Shown: piece by piece, positions 1 through 6,303 of the stretch
How positions within the stretch are numbered: the first letter of the stretch is position 1
Layout: each line of letters starts with the position of its first letter
NCBI GenBank assembly: GCA_013151705.1
Contig: JAADHT010000132.1
Location: 1-15,684, forward strand
Length of the DNA stretch: 15,684 nucleotides
Reading direction: 5' to 3'
From: Kiritimatiellota bacterium
GTDB lineage: Bacteria > Verrucomicrobiota > Lentisphaeria > Victivallales > JAADHT01
Position numbers and translations under genes: made by a program
The notes under the pieces: model-generated
What the model was told of the DNA's origin: nothing
The model's database searches: none
Seen by the model: only the letters and a program-made list of their open reading frames with translations

Positions 1-1221
1 CGCGGCGTTCAATACGTAAATATCGAATTTTGATGATTTCAGCATTTTTTCGTAAAGCTCGAGAGACAACGGGTCTTTGAATTTACCGGCAATAGTGGCG
101 ACGGCGAATGTTTTGGCGTTGTCGCCGCCGATTTCAGCGAAAAGCAGTTTTTTTAACGCCTTCGCTTTCTCCGGTTTGTCCATTTTTTTGACGGCGACCA
201 GTCTTAAATAGGTCGCTGAGGAGTTCCAATGTCCGGACAGCTGCTCCAAAGCCAGTTCCGGTAGGGAGAGTTTCAGGAGTTTTTCGGCTGTGAAGCGTAT
301 GACTCCGCCCCTGCTGGGGTGGTAGTCGAGGTTTTTGAAAAACGTGGACATCAGTTTCGAACGCCGCCGCTTTTCCGCGTCGGCGCAATAAAAACAGAGC
401 TTCCAATCGTTGTCGAGGGACGGTTTGGAATCGTTGAACGATTGAAGCGCCTTGTCGTATATCGCCGTTGCCGTTTTCTCATCGTCGAGCAGCCTTTCAG
501 CCGCCTTCGAAATGTCGATTTTCCGCCCGAAACGCCAAAGAGACGCCGTCAAATCAACGATTTCGTAGTTCATTCCTAGTTTCTCCAGAATGAGAAACAA
601 ATTTTCTTTTGTTTCGGTCGGCAACGCTTTCATCTTAATGGAGGCGAGCATCAGCTCGAATTCTTTTCTCGAATTCGACGCTGCGATGGCCTTCGCCATC
701 TCGGGGGGGGGGACATCGGCGATGAGGGCTATGAGACAGCGGCGCGCGTAGGATGCCGTTTTAGGGTTTCTCTTCATATCCGACAGAAGCGGCAGGAGTT
801 TCGTTCCGTATTCGATGGTGAATTTTCGCCATTCCTTGTCCGACGCGTCCAGCGCGCCCGACTCCAGACGCGTCAGATAACGTCCAATCTCGGGTTTCGC
901 GCCGGGAAACACCGCCCAGCGGATAGTTGTCCATATCTTCTCCGCGCGTTTCCGAACCTCGGGATCCTTGGAGCTCAACGCCCTCCGCACGACCGACCTG
1001 GCGTAGCATCCCAGCTCCGTCAGCTTTTTCGTGGCCGCTTCGCGGTCCGCGAATCTCGCGGCTCCGAGGTTTTCCGCGAGTATCGCGATTTCCTCTTTCG
1101 TCGGAACGGGTCTCAAAGGCGATTTGGATATGCGGGAAGGCGGCGGGGCCGAGCGGAGCGTTGTCGCCACCGCGCCGCCAATCACCATCAAAACTATGAA
1201 TGTGTTTATCGAATATCTCAT
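1..1221 (-). CDS. Secreted HEAT-like repeat protein, C-terminus beyond left edge
   Basis: An open frame of 407 codons starts at ATG 1221 and is still open at base 1, so the C-terminus lies outside the window. The start follows a GGAGAG Shine-Dalgarno sequence at about 1224-1229. Residues 1-25 look like a signal peptide: a hydrophobic run FIVLMVIGGAVA ending in LRSA. Residues about 45-100 form a helical repeat with the pattern AREAATKKLTELG...VRRAL..KDPEVRKRAEKIW, here ARFADREAATKKL. This resembles the HEAT-like unit common in Planctomycetes and Verrucomicrobia proteins. The rest is charged and helical (LLKLSLPELALEQL, KALKKLLFAEIGGD), suggesting an alpha-solenoid, with no catalytic motif. A run of ten C residues on the coding strand encodes the Pro-Pro-Pro near residue 171. 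The role is unknown; a periplasmic scaffold is an inference from signal peptide and repeat only. It follows xerC at 127 bp. Confidence 0.82.
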   Translation of the reverse strand, partial: MRYSINTFIVLMVIGGAVATTLRSAPPPSRISKSPLRPVPTKEEIAILAENLGAARFADREAATKKLTELGCYARSVVRRALSSKDPEVRKRAEKIWTTIRWAVFPGAKPEIGRYLTRLESGALDASDKEWRKFTIEYGTKLLPLLSDMKRNPKTASYARRCLIALIADVPPPEMAKAIAASNSRKEFELMLASIKMKALPTETKENLFLILEKLGMNYEIVDLTASLWRFGRKIDISKAAERLLDDEKTATAIYDKALQSFNDSKPSLDNDWKLCFYCADAEKRRRSKLMSTFFKNLDYHPSRGGVIRFTAEKLLKLSLPELALEQLSGHWNSSATYLRLVAVKKMDKPEKAKALKKLLFAEIGGDNAKTFAVATIAGKFKDPLSLELYEKMLKSSKFDIYVLNAA

Positions 1222-1242
1222 TTCTCTCCACCATGCTCGAAT

Positions 1243-1270
1243 ACTTTAGAGCGAATAGCGCTAAAATCAA
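1243..1270 (-). promoter_or_regulatory. Possible sigma70-type promoter of the HEAT-like gene
   Basis: On the minus strand TTGATT (1270-1265) and TAAAGT (1248-1243) are separated by 16 bp, about 20 bp upstream of the start codon. Both boxes match the consensus at 4 of 6 positions. The short leader makes the site tentative. Confidence 0.3.
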
Positions 1271-1348
1271 AGACAACAGATAATCCTTCTGAAACTTCTA
1301 GACGGATTTTACGGAAATCCAACAACATCAAAGTGGGCGAAGACAACA

Positions 1349-2316
1349 CTACGCGCGGGGATGCGCCTTGGCGTAGACCTCCTTCATACGCTCGGCGCTG
1401 ATGTGCGTGTATATCTGCGTCGTGCTGAGACTGGCGTGTCCTAGAAGCTCCTGAACGCTTCTCAGGTCGGCACCGGCGTTCAAAAGATGCGTCGCGAAAG
1501 AATGGCGGAGCTTGTGCGGGGTCATGTCTCCCGGCAGCTCGGCCGTCGCCAAATACGCCTTCAACAGTCGCTGGAAGGAGCGGGCTGTCAGTCGATTGCC
1601 ATATTTGTTGACGAAAAGCGGGGCTCTAGGGGCGGTGTTTCCGCTCCTGATCGGGCGTATAGCCAGATATCGTCCGAGCGCGCGCTCCGCCGGCCCCCCG
1701 ATAGCGGCTATCCTCTCCTTCTTCCCTTTTCCTCTGACACGCATTATTCCATGTCCTAAATCGACATCCTCGAAGTTGAGCCCCATCGCCTCGCTTATAC
1801 GCAGTCCTCCACTGTATATCACCTCGAGGATGGCGGCGTCGCGCGCGGCCGCGAATCTCGCGCTGTCATCGTCTTTCGCAATTCCTTTGCGGCGGCTTCC
1901 CGCCAGTAGGCGGCAGGAGCGTCGAGCAGCGTTCCCACCTCCTCCACCGACATGTATTTTGGAAGTTTTCTGCCTTTTTTCGGCGTGTTTATCCCTACAT
2001 AGGGGTTTTTTCGGACTATTCCCTCTCTAACGAGATATCTGTAGAATGAACGCAACGAGGATATCTTCCGCAATATGGAGGTTTTGGCCAGTCCCTCGTT
2101 TTGAAGCTGAATAATGAAGGTTCTGGCTTTGTACGTGTCCACCGAGCTCCAATCCGCTTCGGAGGGAGCGGTGTCAAGCGCCAAACGCGTGAACTGATCT
2201 ATGTCGCGCGCGTAGGCATCGAGGGTGTGTGGGGAAGCCTCCCGCTCGGAACGCAAGTATTTCAAAAAAGATTCAAGTTCACGCCCCAAATCGGATTGTC
2301 CCGTGAAATAACCCAT
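1349..2316 (-). pseudogene. xerC: XerC/XerD-type tyrosine recombinase, one frame break
   Basis: Together the two frames give about 322 residues, a normal size for XerC/XerD, which resolve chromosome dimers at dif by cutting and rejoining DNA through a tyrosine. The first frame (2316 to 1819) carries the SAM-like core-binding domain (FLKYLRSE..SPHTLDAYARDIDQF, then SLRSFYRYLVREG). The second (to 1349) has the complete catalytic domain: R of GGLRISE, K of GKGKKER, HKLRH, H of LGHAS and Y of TQIYTH. Near 1880-1900 a -1 shift is needed to go from WREAAAK to GIAKDDDSARF and on to ARDAAILE. The first frame stops at TGA 1821-1819, overlapping a GTG of the second frame (1822-1820). Start ATG 2316 was chosen for the GGGGGGAG just upstream, over an in-frame TTG at 2334. 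All catalytic residues survive, so this may be a recent mutation or a sequence error. XerC versus XerD cannot be told apart here. Confidence 0.8.
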
Positions 2317-2352
2317 AAAATTCTCCCCCCTCAATTGCCACTTTCATTAGTG

Positions 2353-2381
2353 AACATAATCCGTCATCTCGTGAAAATCAA
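2353..2381 (-). promoter_or_regulatory. Probable promoter of xerC
   Basis: On the minus strand TTGATT (2381-2376) and TATGTT (2358-2353) are 17 bp apart, placing transcription start near 2346, about 30 bp before the xerC ATG. It lies back to back with the promoter of the TIGR04073 gene. Confidence 0.5.
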
Positions 2382-2400
2382 AAAAAAATGAATAATTTGC

Positions 2401-2428
2401 TTGACCATCGCCATAGTCGCATTATATT
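2401..2428 (+). promoter_or_regulatory. Probable promoter of the TIGR04073-family gene
   Basis: TTGACC (2401-2406) and TATATT (2423-2428) are 16 bp apart. Transcription would start near 2435, leaving an untranslated leader of about 117 nt before the ATG at 2553. A 6-bp hairpin (TCACCG 2505-2510 with CGGTGA 2528-2533) sits just upstream of the ribosome binding site. I do not recognise a known riboswitch in the leader. Confidence 0.5.
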
Positions 2429-2552
2429 CGTATTTGGAGCTAGGTCGATCGTGGGCTTGAAACGACGGCTGAAGCACAGTGTCCGCAACGCATTTGGGGA
2501 AACGTCACCGTTCAAACTGATGATGGGCGGTGAGACAACTAAGGAGAGGTTT

Positions 2553-2969
2553 ATGAAATTTTCAGGAAAAGTCCTAACATTCGCCATCGTGTTGATTATC
2601 GGTGTTTCATCTCTTAATCTCCGCGCCGAGGAGAATGATGGCATTCCGATGATGAGAAAACTTGGACGGGGCATAACAAACCTCGGACTGGGAGCTCTCG
2701 AGATACCTGTGAAAATTTACGACGTCAACGAGGAGGAAGGCGGGTTCGCCGCCGTCACGTACGGCGTTTTGAAGGGAGTCTGTTATTTCATCGCCAGAGA
2801 GGTAATTGGATTGGTGGATATTTTGACTTTCCCCATTCCGCTTCCGGGAGCCACGGTTGACACGCATGAGGAGGGCTGGGGATACGGACCGCTTATGCGC
2901 CCTGAGTTCGTATTGGATAAAAGGCACGACTTTTATAACGTTGTGTATCAGGATCTCCCGGCGGAATGA
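2553..2969 (+). CDS. Exosortase system-associated protein, TIGR04073 family
   Basis: The 138-residue product starts at ATG 2553 after a strong AAGGAGAGG (2541-2549). The frame is open further upstream, but those codons precede the promoter's expected leader and look non-coding. Residues 1-25 are a signal peptide (hydrophobic 8-20, likely cleaved after NLRA). The mature part has the family hallmarks: RKLGRGITNLGLGALEIP, a central TYGVLKGV segment, and IGLVDILTFPIPLP followed by YGPLMRPEFVLD near the C-terminus. The family is known from Lentisphaerae and Verrucomicrobia with exosortase sorting systems, but its biochemical function is not established. No exosortase or PEP-CTERM substrate is visible in the window. 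The gene is monocistronic: its own promoter upstream, terminators directly downstream. Confidence 0.85.
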   Translation: MKFSGKVLTFAIVLIIGVSSLNLRAEENDGIPMMRKLGRGITNLGLGALEIPVKIYDVNEEEGGFAAVTYGVLKGVCYFIAREVIGLVDILTFPIPLPGATVDTHEEGWGYGPLMRPEFVLDKRHDFYNVVYQDLPAE

Positions 2970-2987
2970 GGGTTCGCTGCTAATTTC

Positions 2988-3015
2988 AGCCCTCCAAACG
3001 GAGGGCTTTTTTTTT
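2988..3015 (+). terminator. Rho-independent terminator of the TIGR04073-family gene
   Basis: A perfect 8-bp stem AGCCCTCC (2988-2995) / GGAGGGCT (3000-3007) with an AAAC loop is followed by an uninterrupted T run to 3015. It lies 18 bp after the stop codon. Confidence 0.92.
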
Positions 3016-3025
3016 GACTTCGCCT

Positions 3026-3063
3026 AAAGAGTTTCACCGCCGGATGGTTGGAAACTCTTTTTT
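3026..3063 (+). terminator. Second terminator-like hairpin, or attenuator before the aldolase gene
   Basis: A perfect 10-bp stem AAAGAGTTTC (3026-3035) / GAAACTCTTT (3051-3060) with a 15-nt loop is followed by T to 3063. It is only 10 bp after the first terminator and 52 bp before the aldolase ATG. It may be a back-up terminator. Attenuation is possible only if transcription enters from between the two hairpins or reads through the first. Confidence 0.7.
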
Positions 3064-3115
3064 GATTTGAAAACGACAGGCGACGCATGAGGCTCGCCGA
3101 CAACAAAGAGATATT

Positions 3116-4075
3116 ATGGGCAACGACAAAAAACTCACATTGCTTGATTGCACGGTAAGAGACGGTGGGCTCATCAACAAATGGCAGTTCACCGACGATA
3201 TGGTCAGAAGAGTCTTTCAAGCCGTCAACGCGGCCGGTCTTGAATATATGGAAATCGGCTACCGCGCCTCCGAAAAGATGTTTCCTCCAGGTGAATACGG
3301 TCCTTGGCGTTTTTCGAAAGACGACAAGATACGCGAGATTATCGGGGATACTCCGCTGAACACGAAACTCGGCGTGATGGTCGACATAGGAAGGGTCGAG
3401 TCCGAGGATTTCGCTTCGGCCGATGAATCTCCTTTGAGTTTCGTCAGAGTGGCGACCTATCTGAAAGACATTGAAAAGGCGATCTCCCTAGCCAATCTAG
3501 TCCACGACCTTGGATACGAGTCTTTCATAAACATAATGGCCATATCCACCGTCAACGACTACGATTTGGCGAAAGGACTGGCCAGTGTCGAGGAGAGGAC
3601 CAGCGTCACCGCTGTGACGGTGGTGGACAGTTTCGGAGCTTTGCTGGAGGAGAACGTCAAGCATTTGATCAACACGTTCAAATCCAACCTCTCATCCAAA
3701 GCGGTCGGTTTCCATGGCCACAACAACCTGCAGCTGGGATTCGCCAACACTTTGACCGCGATAAGCGACGGAGCGACGTTCTGCGACGCCACCATCACCG
3801 GAATCGGGCGCGCCGCCGGCAACTGCCCGTTGGAACTGATGCTCTCGTATCTGAAGGATCCGCAATTCTCCATCGAGCCGATTCTTCAAGTGATTCAAGA
3901 TGTTTTCATCGATCTCCGCAAGGAGATAGAGTGGGGATATCTGCTGCCGTATATGATAACCGGAATGCTGAACGAGCATCCGCGCGTGGCGATCGCTTTG
4001 AGAAAGTCAGACCGAAAAGACCATTACGCCGATTTCTTCAGGGAACTCACTACTCCGGAATGTTACGAGAACTGA
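3116..4075 (+). CDS. HMGL-like (DRE-TIM) aldolase
   Basis: The 319-residue protein is a TIM-barrel of the HMGL-like/DRE-TIM metallolyase family, closest in style to 4-hydroxy-2-oxovalerate aldolase-like proteins. Visible motifs are LLDCTVRDGG (residues 9-18, catalytic Arg15 and probable metal ligand Asp16), VVDSFG (169-174), FHGHNN (199-204, metal ligands His200 and His202) and GIGRAAGNCPLE (229-240). The family cleaves or forms C-C bonds of 2-oxo acids using a divalent metal. The usual partner, an acylating aldehyde dehydrogenase of aromatic breakdown, is absent, and relatives of this stand-alone type are also found in surface-polysaccharide clusters, so the substrate is open. The ribosome binding site (AAAGAGAT) is weak. 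The next gene, murJ, starts 231 bp later. Confidence 0.82.
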   Translation: MGNDKKLTLLDCTVRDGGLINKWQFTDDMVRRVFQAVNAAGLEYMEIGYRASEKMFPPGEYGPWRFSKDDKIREIIGDTPLNTKLGVMVDIGRVESEDFASADESPLSFVRVATYLKDIEKAISLANLVHDLGYESFINIMAISTVNDYDLAKGLASVEERTSVTAVTVVDSFGALLEENVKHLINTFKSNLSSKAVGFHGHNNLQLGFANTLTAISDGATFCDATITGIGRAAGNCPLELMLSYLKDPQFSIEPILQVIQDVFIDLRKEIEWGYLLPYMITGMLNEHPRVAIALRKSDRKDHYADFFRELTTPECYEN

Positions 4076-4306
4076 CGCACGGAACGATAAACGTCGAAAG
4101 GCTGTGGGTTCCATATGCGCGTAGGTCCGCGGAAAGGTTCCACGACTATGCTGACGGCGATTGACCAGCGGATTTCGCCAGTCGGGCGTATGTGAATCTC
4201 TTCAAGTGTCGTCGCACAGCACCGGCGGGCTTTCGTAGCGGATGTCGATGCTCGCCACCGAGTTTCATTCAGCGCTGTCGTCGATGCTTCTCAAAGGGGG
4301 GCGAAT
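4076..4306 (+). other. Non-coding spacer between aldolase gene and murJ
   Basis: I see no gene, terminator or promoter of convincing strength in this 231-bp spacer. Only the murJ ribosome binding site (AGGGGGG at 4295-4301) is clear. Confidence 0.5.
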
Positions 4307-5896
4307 TTGAATCCCCGCTCTATTCTGAAAAGCGCTTCCGGAGTGGCGGTCGCCACTATCGCCAGCCGCGCGCTTGGCGTGGTCCGCGACATACTCTCCG
4401 CCACATTCATTGGCGGCGGCGCCCTAATGTCCGCTTGGGTCGTATCCTTCACCATCCCCAATCTTTTCCGCAGATTGCTTGGGGAGGGAGCGCTCGGAAC
4501 AGTGGTGGTGCCGCTGGTTTCCCACGCCGTCGAGAAAAACGGGGACCGAGGCGGCGCAGCGAGAGATTTCTCCGCGACTTTCGCGATTTTGGGACTATTT
4601 CTTTCTCTTCTTTGCGTAGTGGTTTGGAGCGTCTGTGAAGTGATTCTGGCGTTTTCCGTCTCCGAGCGACTTGGATTGATTCTGACGATTCTCCCGCTGG
4701 TTATGCCCTACGCCGTGTTCATCTGCCTTTCAGGTGTCGCGGGATCGGCTTTGAACGCGGTTAAACGATTCTTCCTCCCGGCTTTGACATCGCTTTTGCT
4801 GAATATCTGCATGATCGGAGCGCTGCTTCTGTTCCATTCCGACGCCGACGGCGGAACGCGGTTGTTGCGCGCGCTGTCGATTTCGGTGTTGCTGGCCGGT
4901 GTCATCCAATTTCTTTTGATGTCGCTCCTGCTCAAAAAAGAGGGATTGCTGACGTTTCCGCGAATCCTGCGGATTCTCTCGGATTCCCCCGAACGACGTT
5001 TTTTGGGGGAGACCTGGAGATTGGCGCTGCCGGGATTCGTCGGAGCCGGGGCGCTGCAGATCAGTTTTTTGATTGACAGATTGCTGGCGTATTGCTTGGG
5101 GGACTACGCGGTGCCGGCCCTCTTCTACAGCGACAGGATCGTTTACCTTTCGATAGGAGTCTTCGCGGTGTCGTTCGGAGGGGTGTTTTTGTCGAGAATG
5201 TCGGGACTGGCCGCCAAAAACGACACCGCTGCCATGGGAAGGACGCTGCGTTTCGGAATCCGGCAACTACTTTTTCTCTGCGTTCCGGCGGCGGCGTTCA
5301 CTTTCATCTGCCGCGGCGATCTCGTTCGACTCTTTTTCATGAGGGGCGCCTTCGACGAACGCGCTTTCAAGGCCACGACTTGGGCGTTGGCGTTCTACTC
5401 GTTCGGAATTCCCTCGTTCGCCGTGCTCAAAGTGGTGTTGTCCGGGTTCCACGCGCGCAAGGAGATGTCCACACCCATGAGAATATCCATACTTTGCATT
5501 TCAGTGAACATCGTTTTGAATCTTATCCTCATGTGGCCTTTGAGGCAAGGCGGCATCGCGCTGGCCACGGTGATATCGTCCGTTCTCAACAACTGCATTC
5601 TCTTGTTTATTCTGCGCGGACGACTCGATGGATTCAAACCGGAGAAATCCCTCGCGGATCTCGCGAAAATCATCATCTCGTGCGCTCCGGCGGTCGCGGT
5701 CGCGCTTCTCTGCCGGGATTTAGTTGTGGAATGGGGCGGAAAACTCTCCAGCGCCATCCCGGCGGGCGCCGCGGTGATTCCCTTGGCGTTGATTTTCGGA
5801 TTGGCGTACCTTGCGGCATCTTTGTTGATCAACCGTTCGGAACTTGGCGAGTGGGCCGGCCTTTTCGTTGGACGCCGCGACTCGGGGACTAGGTGA
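4307..5896 (+). CDS. murJ: Lipid II flippase MurJ
   Basis: The 529-residue multi-pass protein belongs to the MVF/MurJ branch of the MOP transporter superfamily. It moves lipid-linked peptidoglycan precursor across the inner membrane. Family features are SRALGVVRD (residues 20-28), FRRLLGEGAL (54-63, the FRRLFAEGAF motif of MurJ), and later ALFYSDRIVYL, the counterpart of the YADRL motif whose Arg is essential in E. coli MurJ. Hydrophobic segments fill the whole length, consistent with about 14 membrane helices. The start is TTG 4307, chosen because a strong AGGGGGG sits 5 bp upstream and the protein then begins at the usual distance from the first conserved Arg. The stop is TGA 5894-5896, after which the same frame stays open to 6208. 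Confidence 0.93.
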   Translation: MNPRSILKSASGVAVATIASRALGVVRDILSATFIGGGALMSAWVVSFTIPNLFRRLLGEGALGTVVVPLVSHAVEKNGDRGGAARDFSATFAILGLFLSLLCVVVWSVCEVILAFSVSERLGLILTILPLVMPYAVFICLSGVAGSALNAVKRFFLPALTSLLLNICMIGALLLFHSDADGGTRLLRALSISVLLAGVIQFLLMSLLLKKEGLLTFPRILRILSDSPERRFLGETWRLALPGFVGAGALQISFLIDRLLAYCLGDYAVPALFYSDRIVYLSIGVFAVSFGGVFLSRMSGLAAKNDTAAMGRTLRFGIRQLLFLCVPAAAFTFICRGDLVRLFFMRGAFDERAFKATTWALAFYSFGIPSFAVLKVVLSGFHARKEMSTPMRISILCISVNIVLNLILMWPLRQGGIALATVISSVLNNCILLFILRGRLDGFKPEKSLADLAKIIISCAPAVAVALLCRDLVVEWGGKLSSAIPAGAAVIPLALIFGLAYLAASLLINRSELGEWAGLFVGRRDSGTR

Positions 5897-5951
5897 CCAA
5901 GTCCTTTCGCGGGGAGTGGGGGAGCCATACCCTCTTTTTTAACGACACCCT

Positions 5952-6012
5952 GGGACCGCCATTGTCTCGGTGGCCCCCCCGCGTTACGCGGCTGGCACCG
6001 TGGAATCAGCCG
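5952..6012 (+). promoter_or_regulatory. Structured leader ahead of the small ORF
   Basis: Three hairpins can be drawn in 61 bases. Stem 1 pairs GGGACCGCC (5952-5960) with GGTGGCCCC (5969-5977), with one mismatch and one wobble. Stem 2 is CCGCG/CGCGG (5979-5983/5987-5991) with a TTA loop. Stem 3 is CGGCTG/CAGCCG (5989-5994/6007-6012). Stems 2 and 3 share bases, so they exclude each other, and stem 3 ends at the GGGAGG (6012-6017) that would serve the TTG at 6026. That arrangement could gate translation, but it matches no RNA family that I know. Confidence 0.3.
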
Positions 6013-6025
6013 GGAGGTCGCGGAA

Positions 6026-6208
6026 TTGCTTGATTTTCTCTTGATTACCGAGCGTATCGAGGGAATTGGTTCTCAAAAATTTCTCAACCCAAATCAAATT
6101 GTCGCCATTCGCTACTCTGATGACGCGACAATTCAAGAGCTTCTACCTGTTCTTGTGCTTTGTCATAAAAGTAGACTTAACCGAGTTTATTTAGAAAATC
6201 AAAAATAA
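6026..6208 (+). CDS. Small AT-rich ORF, possible ExbD/TolR C-terminal-like fragment
   Basis: This 60-codon ORF starts at TTG 6026 behind GGGAGG (6012-6017). Its codons favour A/T at third positions, unlike all neighbouring genes. The second half (QIVAIRYSDDATIQELLPVL, then VLCHKSRLNRVYLE) recalls the end of ExbD/TolR proteins, where a strand of the form VxIRADxxA is followed by a helix and a final strand. There is no membrane helix, so it would be only a fragment; the likeness is by eye. The frame is also in phase with murJ across its TGA. It may be a real small protein, a remnant of acquired DNA, or chance. It ends just before a terminator-like hairpin, which slightly favours a transcribed unit. 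Confidence 0.4.
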   Translation: MLDFLLITERIEGIGSQKFLNPNQIVAIRYSDDATIQELLPVLVLCHKSRLNRVYLENQK

Positions 6209-6224
6209 AACATATAACATTGGG

Positions 6225-6249
6225 AAAACGCCGCTAGAATTGCGGTTTT
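6225..6249. terminator. Possible bidirectional terminator between convergent genes
   Basis: AAAA (6225-6228) and CCGC (6231-6234), then a 7-nt loop, then GCGG (6242-6245) and TTTT (6246-6249). The stem has a 2-base bulge and short T runs on both strands. Its place between the small ORF and the convergent membrane-protein gene suits termination in both directions. Confidence 0.5.
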
Positions 6250-6303
6250 GCCGGTGGGATATTCCTACGGCTATCCGCGTGCGTGCGTAAGAAAACAATG
6301 GGA

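Noticed and set aside
761..1276. Long open frame on the minus strand overlapping the HEAT-like gene
   Set aside because: It is in another frame from the intact 407-codon secreted protein, has no domain and no matching ribosome binding site.
2388..2552. Upstream in-frame extension of the TIGR04073 protein to an ATG at 2388
   Set aside because: It would start upstream of the promoter boxes at 2401-2428 and put 55 non-conserved residues before a clear signal peptide; the AAGGAGAGG before ATG 2553 decides the start.
2435..2552. Leader of the TIGR04073 gene considered as a known riboswitch such as a cyclic-di-GMP type
   Set aside because: No conserved core of a riboswitch class that I know could be matched; only a 6-bp hairpin is visible.
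3931..4164. Open frame overlapping the aldolase 3' end
   Set aside because: It is a shifted frame over the conserved aldolase C-terminus; the tail beyond the aldolase stop has no recognisable content.
5952..6020. Structured stretch considered as 6S RNA or RNase P RNA
   Set aside because: Too short and without the conserved bulge or core sequences of either RNA.
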